Assembly: GCA_963838805.1 (NCBI GenBank)
Contig: CAWISK010000003.1
Coordinates: forward strand, 62,001 to 126,000
DNA length: 64,000 nt
From: CAVRQM01 sp963838805
Lineage (GTDB): Bacteria; Pseudomonadota; Alphaproteobacteria; Acetobacterales; Acetobacteraceae
Direction: 5' to 3'
Made by a program: the position numbers and the translations under genes. The notes below the pieces were generated by a model that saw only the letters and a list, made by a program, of their open reading frames with translations, had not been told where the DNA came from and did not search any database. Shown in pieces: positions 10,109-20,241 of the stretch. Every line of letters begins with the position of its first letter. The stretch's first letter is position 1.

Positions 10109-11377
10109 ATGAGCGACGTCGCCATCGAGCGGGTCCGGGCCGGGAGCGTGCTCCGGGCACTCGGTCCCGGTCTCGTCACCGGGGCCGCCGACGACGACCC
10201 GAGCGGCATCGCGACCTATAGCCAGGTGGGCGCCCAGTTCGGCTATGGCCTGTGCTGGGTGATGCTGTTCAGCTATCCGCTGATGGCGGTGACGCAGGCC
10301 ATTAGCGCACAGATCGGCTGTGTCACCGGGCGTGGGATCGCCCGCAATCTCGGACGCCACTACTCGCCCTGGGTGCTGCGCAGCGTGGTGCCCCTGCTGC
10401 TGGTCGCCAACATCGCCAATCTGGGCGCCGATCTGGGGGCGATGGGCGATGCGGTCCGGCTGCTGATCGGCGGTCCGGCGCTGCTTTATACCGTGGTGCT
10501 GGCGGGCGCCTGCGTGCTGCTGGAGACGTTCCTCAGCTATCGGCGCTATGCGTCGCTGCTGAAATGGCTGGCTCTGTCGCTGCTTACCTATGTGGCGGTC
10601 GCCTTCGCGGTGCATGTGCCGTGGCGCGAGGCGATGCTGCGGACCATCCTCCCATCCGTGACGCTGGATGGCAGCCACGCCGAGGCGCTGGTGGCGATAC
10701 TGGGCACGACGATCAGCCCGTATCTGTTCTTCTGGCAGGCGTCGCAGGAGGTGGAGGAGCAGGTGCGGCGCACCCACAAGCCGCTATGCGTGGTGCCGTC
10801 GAAGGCCGGACCTGAGCTGACCCGCATTCGCATCGATACCTGGATCGGCATGGGCTATTCCAACCTGATCGGCCTGTTCATCATCCTGGCGGCCGCGGCT
10901 ACGCTGCATGCCGGCGGGACGACCACCATCCAGTCATCATCCCAGGCGGCCGAGGCGCTGCGGCCCATCGCCGGGGCGTTCACCTTCGCGGTGTTCGCCT
11001 GCGGGATCGTCGGCACCGGAATGCTGGCGGTCCCGGTGCTGGCCGGCTCGGCCGCCTATGCGGTGTGCGAGGCCTTCGGCTGGGTCGAGGGTCTGGACCA
11101 CAAGCTCAAGGACGCCCGCGCCTTCTATGCGACGATCGCGGTGGCGACCCTGCTTGGCATGGCGCTCAATTTCACGTCGATCGACCCGATCAAGGCGCTA
11201 TATTGGAGTGCTGTGCTGAACGGGCTGCTGGCGGCGCCGGTGATGGTCGCCATGCTGCTGATCGCCAGCAACAGGCGCATCATGGGGCGGGTCACGCTCT
11301 CCCTGCCGTTGCGCGTGGTGGGCTGGCTCGCGGCCCTGGTCATGGCGGCGGCGACCGTAGCGTTCCTGGTGCTTTAG
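10109..11377 (+). CDS. NRAMP family transporter with non-canonical metal-site motifs
   Basis: This is an integral inner-membrane protein of 422 residues with about 11 hydrophobic segments. I set the start at ATG 10109 (MSDVAIERVRAG); the open frame extends upstream to 9620 but that part crosses cspA. In canonical NRAMP proteins TM1 carries DPGN and TM6 carries MPH. Here TM1 reads ADDDPSGIATYSQ and TM6 reads ILGTTISPYLFFWQASQE, so the Asn and the metal-binding Met are both absent. The family imports Mn2+ or Fe2+, and an NRAMP-related branch with altered sites moves Mg2+. The altered site makes a standard manganese importer call unsafe. It is divergent from cspA. Confidence 0.85.
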   Translation: MSDVAIERVRAGSVLRALGPGLVTGAADDDPSGIATYSQVGAQFGYGLCWVMLFSYPLMAVTQAISAQIGCVTGRGIARNLGRHYSPWVLRSVVPLLLVANIANLGADLGAMGDAVRLLIGGPALLYTVVLAGACVLLETFLSYRRYASLLKWLALSLLTYVAVAFAVHVPWREAMLRTILPSVTLDGSHAEALVAILGTTISPYLFFWQASQEVEEQVRRTHKPLCVVPSKAGPELTRIRIDTWIGMGYSNLIGLFIILAAAATLHAGGTTTIQSSSQAAEALRPIAGAFTFAVFACGIVGTGMLAVPVLAGSAAYAVCEAFGWVEGLDHKLKDARAFYATIAVATLLGMALNFTSIDPIKALYWSAVLNGLLAAPVMVAMLLIASNRRIMGRVTLSLPLRVVGWLAALVMAAATVAFLVL

Positions 11378-11396
11378 CGTAGTCGGCACGCGCAAA

Positions 11397-11414
11397 TCCT
11401 CGGCTGATCGAGGA
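11397..11414 (+). terminator. Hairpin downstream of the NRAMP-like gene
   Basis: TCCTCG and CGAGGA arms (6 bp, 6-base loop) lie 20 bases after the stop codon. There is no T run after it, so it is a weak candidate for transcription termination. Confidence 0.3.
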
Positions 11415-11443
11415 GTCCGGGCCGGTTCGAGGAGGGCACGTCA

Positions 11444-12475
11444 TTGAACGATCAGGCGCGAGTCCCGCCGGCGCTGATGTTGCGGCAACTGGCGTTCGTG
11501 ATGCGGGCTTCGCGGGCGCTCTACGCCGCCGCCGAGCTTGGCGTCGCCGACATCCTTGCCGCCGGACCCATGACGAGCGGTGAAATCGCAGCCGGGACAG
11601 GAACCGACGCGCCGAGTTTGCGCCGCCTCCTGCGCGCTCTCGTGGTGCACGGCGTTTTCGAGGAAGAAGGACCGGATCGATTCCGCCTGAACGCGGCCGC
11701 CGAATTGCTGAGGCGAGACGCGCCGGAGTCGCAGCGAGCGGGTGTGCTGTTCACGGCTGGCGACATGCGATGGCAACTCTGGTCGGACCTGCTCGAAAGC
11801 ATCCGCACGGGCCAGGCGGTGGTCGAGCGCGCGTTCGGCAAGACCGTCTTCGAACGCCATGCCGAGAACGCAGAAGAGTCGGCATTGTTCAATCAGGCGA
11901 TGGCGGGATTCAGCGCGGCACTCTCCGCGCCATTGATCGCTGCTTACGACTTTTCCGCGTTTCGGTGCGTCGCGGACCTGGGCGGCGGCACCGGCCGATT
12001 GCTGGCCGACATTCTGGCGGCGAATCCGAACCTCCAGGGCGTGCTGTTCGACCTGCCACATGTTCTGGCCGCCGCCCCGCCGCTGCTGGAAGCGAGCGGG
12101 GTGGCGGGGCGCTGCAAGCTCGTGAGCGGCAGCTTCTTCGAAGGCGTCCCGGCCGGGGCGGACGCCTACGTGCTCAAGAGTGTCCTGCATGACTGGGATG
12201 ATGCGCGCGCCACCGAGATCCTTGCGAGTTGCCGAAAGGCGATGGCCCAAACGGCAATGCTGCTGATCGTCGAGCGCGTGATGCCCGAGAAGGCGGAGCA
12301 GGGCCGAGCGGCTGAGGCGTATCTTCTTGACCTGGAGATGCTCGTCAACACGCCGGGCGGACGCGAACGGACTGAGACCGAGTTCCGCGCACTCCTGTCA
12401 GCCGGGGCATTTACGACGACCCGCATCGTGCCCACGGCCGCGCCCGTCAGCGTGGTGGAGGCACGGCCGGCCTGA
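11444..12475 (+). CDS. SAM-dependent O-methyltransferase (Methyltransf_2 type)
   Basis: The architecture is that of plant-COMT-like bacterial O-methyltransferases. An N-terminal winged-helix dimerisation domain (LYAAAELGVADILAAGPMTS, SLRRLLRALVVHGVFEE) precedes a Rossmann domain with SAM motif CVADLGGGTGRLLAD, a GVLFDLPHVL segment and the catalytic-region motif SVLHDWDDARATEIL, whose His is the expected general base. The length of 343 residues is normal. The start is TTG 11444 behind GAGGAGGG at 11429-11436; an ATG at 11474 is the alternative. Substrates in this family are usually phenolic or polyketide hydroxyls. No biosynthetic cluster surrounds it, so the substrate is unknown. Confidence 0.88.
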   Translation: MNDQARVPPALMLRQLAFVMRASRALYAAAELGVADILAAGPMTSGEIAAGTGTDAPSLRRLLRALVVHGVFEEEGPDRFRLNAAAELLRRDAPESQRAGVLFTAGDMRWQLWSDLLESIRTGQAVVERAFGKTVFERHAENAEESALFNQAMAGFSAALSAPLIAAYDFSAFRCVADLGGGTGRLLADILAANPNLQGVLFDLPHVLAAAPPLLEASGVAGRCKLVSGSFFEGVPAGADAYVLKSVLHDWDDARATEILASCRKAMAQTAMLLIVERVMPEKAEQGRAAEAYLLDLEMLVNTPGGRERTETEFRALLSAGAFTTTRIVPTAAPVSVVEARPA

Positions 12476-12591
12476 CTCGCGCGCCCCGGGCCAAAGCCGT
12501 CACGCTGAATCGTGTGCCTGCGGCCGCAATCGAAGGCACCCACCAAGCGCATCCTGCCGAGAGTCCGCGCCGCTCCTGCGGCCTGCACCGG

Positions 12592-13599
12592 TCAGACCGG
12601 ACGCAACAGAACCTGATCGCTGATCGGTGCGGCTTCAACACGAGCCACTTCAAATCCCCCGCGTCTGGCAAGCGGTGCAAAGCCGTCGATACCGCGGGGC
12701 ACGATCTTAAGACCGCTCGCCGCAATCGAGCGTCGCCGGAGCTGATCGGCACGGGTCACGGAGCCTGCGACGAGTTTGGCGCCCAGGCCGCCGGCATGCA
12801 GCGCCTTGAGATTGGCCTCGATGGCATCGTCGCCGCCATATTCGAACAGCGCACCCTCGGAAGACGCCGCAACGATCGCTGCCTGGGCCGTTGCCCGGCG
12901 GACCAGGTCTTCGAGTAGGCCCGTCACGCCCCAGTCATAAGCGTGGTGCTCGAACGCCACGTTGACACCGGCAAGCGCACCGCCCGCGGCACATAGTGCT
13001 CGGAGCGCATTGGCGCCGAACAGCGCTCCGGCAAAGTCCGGGTCCAGCACGTGCACTGTTATCGGCCGCGCCAGTGCGTCCGGTCGTAAGTGTCTCAACA
13101 GGATGAGCGCGTTGAGGCTGTCGATCGCCGTACCGCCGCCGATATTGATTAAATGCAGCGGCATGCCGGCGGCGGCAACGAGGTGGGGCTCCAGGCCTTC
13201 GGCCATCAGCTTGGCTGTCTGCTGCAGCCTGAGGCGCATCGAGACCACTTGCGGGGCGGCGGCCAACCGACGATCGACGTCGCCGTCGAACGGCGGGGGA
13301 AGGTTCTCCGCGCCGAGCTTCATGAGATAGGTGCTCAGGCCATCGAGACATCCGGCTTTCGGATACAGGAGCGCCCGGAGGAGCGGAGAACGACGAGCTG
13401 CCAGTCCAAGCATCAGGCGGGTTACGAACGTCGGCACGCGTGCGCTTCGCCGCTCCGCCTCGATATAGGCTTCGGCCAGCGCGGCGACAGAATTTGCGTC
13501 GTCCGGCAACGCGAAGGAGGGGAGAGTGACGTCGATGACGGGCAGATCGTGCCCCTCAGCGGTCATCGCCCGCGTGGGGGTGGGTACGGGCGACGTCAC
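12592..13599 (-). CDS. Hypothetical protein with a Rossmann-like glycine motif
   Basis: I do not recognise this 335-residue protein. A polar N-terminus is followed by a helical segment (NSVAALAEAYIEAERRSARV) and then LHLINIGGGTAIDSLNALILL, which resembles the SAM-binding loop of class I methyltransferases, and ITVHVLDPDFAGALFGANAL, resembling the next strand with an acidic residue for the ribose. It faces the O-methyltransferase gene tail to tail. A methyltransferase-like fold is an inference from these two segments only. No signal peptide or membrane spans are present. Confidence 0.6.
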   Translation of the reverse strand: MTSPVPTPTRAMTAEGHDLPVIDVTLPSFALPDDANSVAALAEAYIEAERRSARVPTFVTRLMLGLAARRSPLLRALLYPKAGCLDGLSTYLMKLGAENLPPPFDGDVDRRLAAAPQVVSMRLRLQQTAKLMAEGLEPHLVAAAGMPLHLINIGGGTAIDSLNALILLRHLRPDALARPITVHVLDPDFAGALFGANALRALCAAGGALAGVNVAFEHHAYDWGVTGLLEDLVRRATAQAAIVAASSEGALFEYGGDDAIEANLKALHAGGLGAKLVAGSVTRADQLRRRSIAASGLKIVPRGIDGFAPLARRGGFEVARVEAAPISDQVLLRPV

Positions 13600-13720
13600 G
13601 GCGCCATCCTGATGATTGGGGTGATGCGAGGTGGGGGTCAGGCTCGGTGTTTGCCGCTATCGGGTGCCCCTCGACGGCATACGGCGGACGCCGGTTCCGG
13701 CGCTACTCGGCCGTTGTCGG

Positions 13721-14983
<1,263 letters not shown>

Positions 14984-15023
14984 CACCCGGTCTTAGCCCG
15001 CGTCAGCCGAGCCGGGGAAGGGC

Positions 15024-15582
15024 TCAGCCGAGTCGCGGCAGGGCGACCCCCCGTTGGCCCATGTATTTGCCAGCCCGGTCGGCATAGCTGGTCTCGGGCG
15101 GCTCGTTGCCGTGCAGGAACAGGAACTGGCAGATGCCCTCGAAGGCGTGGATCTTGGCCGGCAGCGGTGTGGTGTTGCTGATCTCGATTGTCACCTGCCC
15201 CTCCCACTCGGGTTCCAGGGGGGTGACGTTCACGATGATGCCGCAGCGCGCATAGGTGGATTTGCCGAGGCAGATCACCAGCACGTCGCGCGGGATGCGG
15301 AAATACTCGACGGTGTGCGCCAGCGCGAAGCTGTTGGGGGGGATGATGCAGACCGGGCCGCGACGGTCCACGAAGCTCTCCGGCGCGAAAGCCTTGGGGT
15401 CGACGATGGCCGAGTCCACGTTGGTAAACACCTTGAACTCGTCCGCCACCCGCGCGTCGTAGCCATAGCTGGACAGGCCGTAGCTGATCCGTGCCCGCGG
15501 CTTTCTGGCTTTCCACGAACGGCTCGATCATCCGGTGCTCGGTGGCCATGCGCCTGATCCAGCGATCGGACATCACGCTCAT
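15024..15582 (-). CDS. dcd: dCTP deaminase, frameshifted
   Basis: This enzyme converts dCTP to dUTP, feeding thymidylate synthesis. The N-terminus MSVMSDRWIRRMATEHRMIE and EPFVESQK lies in one frame; the remainder, RISYGLSSYGYDARVADEF through IPPNSFALAHTVEYFRIP, GKSTYARCGIIVNVTPLEP and the C-terminus, lies in another. One extra base near 15505 accounts for the break, and the repaired protein has about 185 residues, the usual size. The catalytic-region segment GKSTYARCGI is intact. The start overlaps the upstream small gene as ATGA. Essential-type gene, so a sequencing indel is likelier than a null mutation. Confidence 0.92.
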
Positions 15583-15782
15583 CGCGGCTCGTCCTCGGGG
15601 GTGTCGGCGGCGCGGCGGGCGCGCGATTGCCGCTTGCGGCGCAGCAGGTTGGCGCGCAGCGCCTGGGCCTCGCGAGCCCGCCGCTCGGCGGCGGCGTCGC
15701 TTGCGGCCGGCGAGAGGCGCGGCTGCCGGTCGGCGATGGGCGGCGGATGGGCGGGCGGTTTCACGCGCCGCTCATAGCCCAT
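15579..15782 (-). CDS. Small basic hypothetical protein coupled to dcd
   Basis: This 67-residue very basic protein (MGYERRVKPPAHPPPIAD start) has an alanine/arginine-rich helix (AAAERRAREAQALRANLLRR) and a KRQSRARR stretch. Its stop overlaps the dcd start as ATGA, so the two are co-translated. Short proteins with a similar Arg-rich helix next to murA/dcd occur in related bacteria, which supports it as a real gene, but its function is unknown; nucleic-acid binding is a guess from charge alone. Confidence 0.55.
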   Translation of the reverse strand: MGYERRVKPPAHPPPIADRQPRLSPAASDAAAERRAREAQALRANLLRRKRQSRARRAADTPEDEPR

Positions 15783-15792
15783 CAGGCGAGTC

Positions 15793-15821
15793 TTGCGTCA
15801 AGCGGGCGGCCTCGCTAGGGA
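15793..15821 (+). promoter_or_regulatory. Candidate promoter of tRNA-Thr
   Basis: TTGCGT at 15793-15798 and TAGGGA at 15816-15821 are separated by 17 bases and end 20 bases before the tRNA. This fits a sigma-70-type promoter placed for a short-leader tRNA transcript. Confidence 0.4.
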
Positions 15822-15841
15822 TGCGCCCGGTTCACCCCGGC

Positions 15842-15916
<75 letters not shown>

Positions 15917-16000
15917 GTAGCACCCGCCCGGCGAAACTGGTCCGGCATGGAGGTCGCGTCGCTTTCATGGCAGGCTGGTTCAAGGCAGACTGGGGCGCGA

Positions 16001-16520
16001 ATGGCAGACCCGCTCCGCGATTGGCATGACTTCTATCTGCTGATCGGGACCGCCGCCGCCACACTGATCGGACTCACCTTCGTCGCGGCTTCGGTCGGCG
16101 CCAGTGCCGCCCTCACTGCCGAACGGGCCGCCAATTGGCGGATGTTCCTGACGCCAACGGTCCTGCATTTCAGTGCCGTGCTGATCGTCTGCCTGATTGC
16201 CCTGGCACCTGTCGGAGCATCCCTTGGCGCCCTGCTGCTGGCGGTCGGCATCGTCGGAATCGCCTGCGGGTCCGGGCACTGGGTGGGCATGCGTCGCCGC
16301 GGGCTCACCCGGCACATCGATCTGGCCGACCGTATGCTGTACGTCCGCCTGCCGATCGTAGGCTACCTGCTGCTGGCGGCCGCATCCGTGCACCCTATTG
16401 ATGCACAGGCAATCCGGACTGGTCCTGCTGGCGCTGGCGCTCGTTCTGCTGTTGCTGCTGGGCATCCGCAACGCCTGGGACATGACGTTATGGATCGTCG
16501 TCCGCAGGCCCGACGGCTGA
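16001..16520 (+). CDS. Small polytopic membrane protein, frameshifted
   Basis: The protein begins MADPLRDWHDFYLLIGTAAA and has four or five hydrophobic segments (LIGLTFVAASVGASAA, FSAVLIVCLIALAPVG, ALLLAVGIVGIAC, VGYLLLAAASV). The frame is lost near 16395-16405. One extra base explains it, after which QSGLVLLALALVLLLLLGIR and AWDMTLWIVVRR continue to a stop at 16520, giving about 172 residues. The WHDFY...GTAAATLIGL start is shared by a group of uncharacterised bacterial membrane proteins. Function unknown. The start ATG 16001 follows tRNA-Thr by 84 bases. Confidence 0.65.
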
Positions 16521-16834
16521 CGGAGGAGGCCGGCCGCCATCGCGGCGCGCCCACGGCGCGTTTCGGTGAGGATCAATTCCTCGCAGGCCGGTGCATCGGC
16601 TGCATCCTGATGGCACGTGCCCTCGCCGTGGGCGCCGCGCTGGCCGCGACCTTCAGCGCATCCTTTCGGAATTGAGAGTTGTAACGGACGCGGTCGGGAC
16701 CCCGGGCCATCGTGGTCGGCATTCTTGGATTTTTGTACTCGTTTCGTCATTCTGTCGTTATGGTGACGTCTGTCACAGTGCAACGGGCGTGACAGCCGGC
16801 AGTCTCGCCGGCACCTGACTGGCGGAGAACGGAG
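16521..16834. other. Intergenic region upstream of the response regulator
   Basis: No gene is supported in these 314 bases. Two dyads lie near the downstream gene: GTGAC-N4-GTCAC at 16763-16776 and GCCGGC-N6-GCCGGC at 16795-16812. The first could be an operator and the second a leader hairpin, but neither can be tied to a named regulator. The stretch around 16725-16770 is AT-richer than its surroundings and may hold the promoter. Confidence 0.35.
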
Positions 16835-17602
16835 ATGGCAGCCCACCGGCACTTCCTTCTGGCCGATGACGACGAGATGCTGCGCGGCGCCCTGGCCGAG
16901 CAGTTGGCCGATCTGATGGGATCCACGGTGACCCAGGTGGGCAGCGTCGCCCAGGCGTGGTCGGCGGTGACGCGCGGAACCCGCTTCGATGCCATCCTGC
17001 TGGATGTCCGCCTGCCGGACGGCGATGGCCGCGACCTGTGCCGCCACCTGCGCGAGAGCCGCTGCAACGTGCCGGTGCTGATGCTGACCGCCGCCGGATG
17101 CGAGGCCGATGTGGTGCGCGGGCTGGACGCAGGCGCCAATGACTACATCGTCAAGCCGTTCCGTGTGGCCGAGCTGGCGGCGCGGCTGCGGGCGCAGCTG
17201 CGCGGCTTCGAGGTCAGCGAGCATGCCGAGATACCGATCGGCCCTTACGTGTTCCGCCCGGGGTCCAGGCAGCTCCGCGTCCCGGGAACCGGCCGGCCGA
17301 TCCGCTTGACCGAGAAGGAATCGGCGGTCCTGAAGTTCCTGTACCGCGCCGACGGTGCGCCGATCGGCCGCGAGGTTCTGCTGCACGAGGTCTGGGGCTA
17401 CAGCGCGCAGGCGAGCACGCACACCGTCGAGACGCACATCTATCGCCTGCGCCGCAAGATCGAATCGTTGCCGGACACGTCGCGCCTGCTGGTCAATGAC
17501 GGCGACGGGTATCGGCTATGCCTCGACCGGCCGCGCCCGCCGGCGGCGTCGCGGCGGATGGCCGATGGCCCGGCCCTGCTTTTTGCCGAGGCGGCCGCCT
17601 AG
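16835..17602 (+). CDS. OmpR/PhoB family response regulator
   Basis: The receiver domain at residues ~1-120 has the acidic pocket ADDDE, phospho-acceptor Asp in AILLDVRLPDGDG, conserved Thr in VLMLTAAG and Lys in DYIVKPF. The winged-helix output domain at ~135-230 reads IRLTEKESAVLKFLYR, VLLHEVWGYSAQAST and HTVETHIYRLRRKIE. The length of 255 aa is slightly longer than usual because of an Ala/Pro-rich tail. No histidine kinase is adjacent, so it is an orphan regulator within this window; its signal is unknown. GGAGAACGGAG directly precedes ATG 16835. Confidence 0.93.
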   Translation: MAAHRHFLLADDDEMLRGALAEQLADLMGSTVTQVGSVAQAWSAVTRGTRFDAILLDVRLPDGDGRDLCRHLRESRCNVPVLMLTAAGCEADVVRGLDAGANDYIVKPFRVAELAARLRAQLRGFEVSEHAEIPIGPYVFRPGSRQLRVPGTGRPIRLTEKESAVLKFLYRADGAPIGREVLLHEVWGYSAQASTHTVETHIYRLRRKIESLPDTSRLLVNDGDGYRLCLDRPRPPAASRRMADGPALLFAEAAA

Positions 17603-17623
17603 CGGAGCGTTCCCCGAGCGGTC

Positions 17624-18391
17624 TCAGGGGCCGCCATGCGGGCGGTCTCCCATCATGCGCGCCAGCACGGGCTCCATGGCAGCCGCCATGCGCTCCGCCC
17701 CCTGTGCGCTCGGGTGCAGGGCAGGGGCGGGAGGGGTCTGCCGGGGGTCGCGGAACCGGGCGTCATCCACTCGGCCATCGGGCAGCAGGAACAGCGAGGT
17801 CAAATCCAGGAACCGCACCCCCGGTACCTGCCCCGCGCCGTAGCGCGCCGCCAGCGCCCGGTTGATGGCGATGGTCGTCTGCCGCACCCAGTCGCCGCGG
17901 TCGCTCGGCAGCACGCCCAGCAGCAGGATCTGCGTCTGCGGCAGCAGCCGCCGCGCCTCGTCCACCACCGCCTCGATGCCGGCGATGTCGGCGTCGGCCG
18001 GCCAGTGCAGGCGGCCGAGATTGTTGGCGCCGATCATGATGACCGCGGCCTTCGGATGCAGCCCCGCCAGCTCGCCATGCTGCATGCGCCAGAGCAGGTG
18101 CGAGGTCGCATCGCCGATGAAGCCGAGATTGAGCGCCTGGCGGTCGCCATAGAATTGCTGCCAGATCGGCCGATAATCCTGCCACGGCGGCGGCCCTGAC
18201 ATCTCCCATTGCTCGGTGATGGAATCGCCCAGGAACACCAGCCGGATCGGCCGCGAGCGCGCTTCCTCGAGCTTCGCCAGGTGCCGCGCGTGCCACCAGC
18301 GCAGGTTGTCGCGAGAGATCGGCACCGTCGCGAGCGGCGCTGCCCCCAGCAGCAGGCAGGCGGCGAGGGCCAGCAGGAGCGTGCGACGCAT
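17624..18391 (-). CDS. Secreted SGNH/GDSL family hydrolase
   Basis: A signal peptide (RRTLLLALAACLLLGAAPLA) is followed by an SGNH esterase/acetylhydrolase domain. Block I is VFLGDSITEQW with the nucleophile Ser, the oxyanion Gly lies in NLGFIGDAT, block III is MIGANNLGR with Asn, and block V His is in ALHPSAQG. The usual Asp two residues before the His is replaced by Pro-Ala, though SGNH enzymes can work with a Ser-His dyad. ATG 18391 is chosen over the longer open frame because it gives the signal peptide and starts 2 bases after the uppP stop. Likely a periplasmic carbohydrate or lipid esterase. Confidence 0.82.
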   Translation of the reverse strand: MRRTLLLALAACLLLGAAPLATVPISRDNLRWWHARHLAKLEEARSRPIRLVFLGDSITEQWEMSGPPPWQDYRPIWQQFYGDRQALNLGFIGDATSHLLWRMQHGELAGLHPKAAVIMIGANNLGRLHWPADADIAGIEAVVDEARRLLPQTQILLLGVLPSDRGDWVRQTTIAINRALAARYGAGQVPGVRFLDLTSLFLLPDGRVDDARFRDPRQTPPAPALHPSAQGAERMAAAMEPVLARMMGDRPHGGP

Positions 18392-18393
18392 GT

Positions 18394-19227
18394 TCAACTC
18401 ACCATCATGTAGCCGGCGGCGGCAAGGCCGAAGACGATGCAGTACCAGCCGAACGGGGTGAGCGCCCACTCGTCGTTGCTCCGGAACCAGCGCATCAGGA
18501 ACCAGGTGGACAGCCAGGCCACCACCCCCGCCACGATCGCCGCCAGAACGGCGACCGACATGGTGCCGGGGGCCACGCCCGCGTGCAGCAGCTTGGGCAC
18601 TTCGAGGACGGTCGCCGCGAGGATGATCGGTGTTGCGATCAGGAAGGAGAAGTGTGCCGCGCCCTCATGGTCGATGCCGCGCAGCAGGCCGCCGACGATG
18701 GTGGCACCGGATCGCGACATGCCCGGCAGCAGCGCCAGGCACTGCCAGATGCCGATGGCAAGCGCATCCGATGGTTGCAGTGTCGAGAGCGGGCGGCGGC
18801 CCAGCGCGCGCAGCCGCTCGCCCACGATCAGCATGACGCCGTTCAGAACCAGGAAGCCGGCGGCGATGAGCGGCGTGCCGAACAGGCGCCGGAAGAAATG
18901 TTCCGCCAATCCGCCGATGATCACCGCCGGGATGGTGGCGATGACGATGAGCAGGAACACGCGGCGGCTCTCCGAGACCGCATGCGCGTCGCCGACGCCC
19001 AGCACGCCCAGGAACAGCGCCCACCAGTCGCGCCAGAAGAAGGCCAGCAGCGCGGTCGCGGTGCCGACATGCAGCATGACCAGGAACGGCAGGAAGGCGG
19101 GCGCCCGCTGGTCGAGATGCCAGCCCAGCAGCTTCGGCAGCACCACCGCGTGGCCGAGGCTGCTGACCGGAAACAGTTCAGTGGCGCCCTGGATGACGGC
19201 GATGGCGACGGCGTGCAGAGTGTCCAT
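18394..19227 (-). CDS. uppP: Undecaprenyl-diphosphatase UppP/BacA
   Basis: This is an integral membrane phosphatase that recycles undecaprenyl pyrophosphate, the lipid carrier of peptidoglycan and surface polysaccharides. The two family signatures are intact: QGATELFPVSSLGHAVVLPK near the N-terminus and LLPGMSRSGATIVGGLLRG near residue 170. There are about eight hydrophobic spans and the length of 277 residues is normal. The SGNH hydrolase gene follows after 2 bases, so both are probably on one transcript. The polysaccharide locus 4 kb away would depend on this carrier. Confidence 0.96.
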   Translation of the reverse strand: MDTLHAVAIAVIQGATELFPVSSLGHAVVLPKLLGWHLDQRAPAFLPFLVMLHVGTATALLAFFWRDWWALFLGVLGVGDAHAVSESRRVFLLIVIATIPAVIIGGLAEHFFRRLFGTPLIAAGFLVLNGVMLIVGERLRALGRRPLSTLQPSDALAIGIWQCLALLPGMSRSGATIVGGLLRGIDHEGAAHFSFLIATPIILAATVLEVPKLLHAGVAPGTMSVAVLAAIVAGVVAWLSTWFLMRWFRSNDEWALTPFGWYCIVFGLAAAGYMMVS

Positions 19228-19327
19228 GCGGCGACCCTATTGCCGTGGCGCGAGGCCCGGTCAAGGCAGCCGCCCGATCGTTCCACGATGCGCGCGGTGC
19301 GCTCGAGTGAGGCTGACAGGAAGGCAG

Positions 19328-20241
19328 ATGCCGCGCACCCTCGATCATCTTGTCCTCTGCGTCCGCGATCTCGAACAGGCGCGCGCTTCCTATGCGGGCC
19401 TGGGCTTCACGCTGACGCCGCCCGCCACGCATCCGTTCGGGACGGCGAACAGCCTGGTGCAATTCGCCGGCTCGAACTTCCTGGAACTGCTTGCCCTGAA
19501 TGATGCGGCGCGGATTCCGCCGCACGGGCCGCCCGATCATTTCAGCTTCGCAGCCTTCAACCAGGCATTCCTGGGACGGATCGGCGAGGGCGCATCGATG
19601 CTGGTCTTTGCCAGCCGGGACGCGCGCGCCGACGTGGCGGCCTTTCGCGCGCGCGGCCTCGTCACCTACGCGCCGTTCGATTTCGGGCGCAAGGCGATGC
19701 TGCCGGACGGCAGGGAGGCGCAGGTCGGATTCTCGCTTGCCTTCGTGACCCATCCGGAGATGCCGGACGCGGCGTTCTTCACCTGCCAGCAGCGCCATCC
19801 GCCTGAGCTGTTCTGGCGCCCGGCCTACCAGCGCCACGCCAACGGGGCCGAACGCCTCGTCGGAAGATCGTCATGTCGGCACCGGAGCCTCTGTCCTTGC
19901 GGGAGTTCTTCGAACAACTGACCGACAGCCCCGGCGTCGCGGAGCCTGACCGGCTGACGGTCGGCCCGAACTCGGACCGCATCACGGTGCTCACACCGGA
20001 GGCGCTGTGCCGCCGATATCCGGAACTGGCGGAGGGGTCGGATTCCGGGTCCGCCCGCATCCGCGCCTATTGCCTTCGTGTGGCCGACCTCGGCGCCATG
20101 CGGGCGAGCCTGGATCGGTCCGGGCTCGCCTATCGCGCGGCGTCAGGTTCGATCGTGGTCCCGCCCGTCGCAGCCCACGGCGTCTGCGTCGAGCTGCGGG
20201 GGGGCGATCAGGCGGCCTCTGCCTCGGCGGCTGTCGGGTAG
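19328..20241 (+). CDS. VOC/glyoxalase-like domain protein, frameshifted
   Basis: This is a two-module vicinal-oxygen-chelate-type protein. The first module starts TLDHLVLCVRDLEQARASYA with GTANSLVQFAGSNFLELLAL; the second spans FFTCQQRHPPELFWRPAYQR onward, with SLREFFEQLTDSPG. The break near 19858 is cured by removing one G, joining ANGAERLV to KIVMSAPEPL, and the protein then ends at 20241 with about 304 residues. Such Glyoxalase_3-like proteins are mostly uncharacterised. ATG 19328 follows GGAAGGC. The 3' end overlaps the convergent ene-reductase gene by 34 bases. Confidence 0.75.

Noticed and set aside
15980..17437. 485-codon minus-strand open frame
   Set aside because: It lies antisense to a membrane-protein gene and a clear response regulator; the composition is low-information and no motif was found.
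18437..19327. Upstream extension of the VOC protein frame
   Set aside because: It is antisense to uppP and has Arg/Ser-rich shadow composition; the gene starts at ATG 19328.
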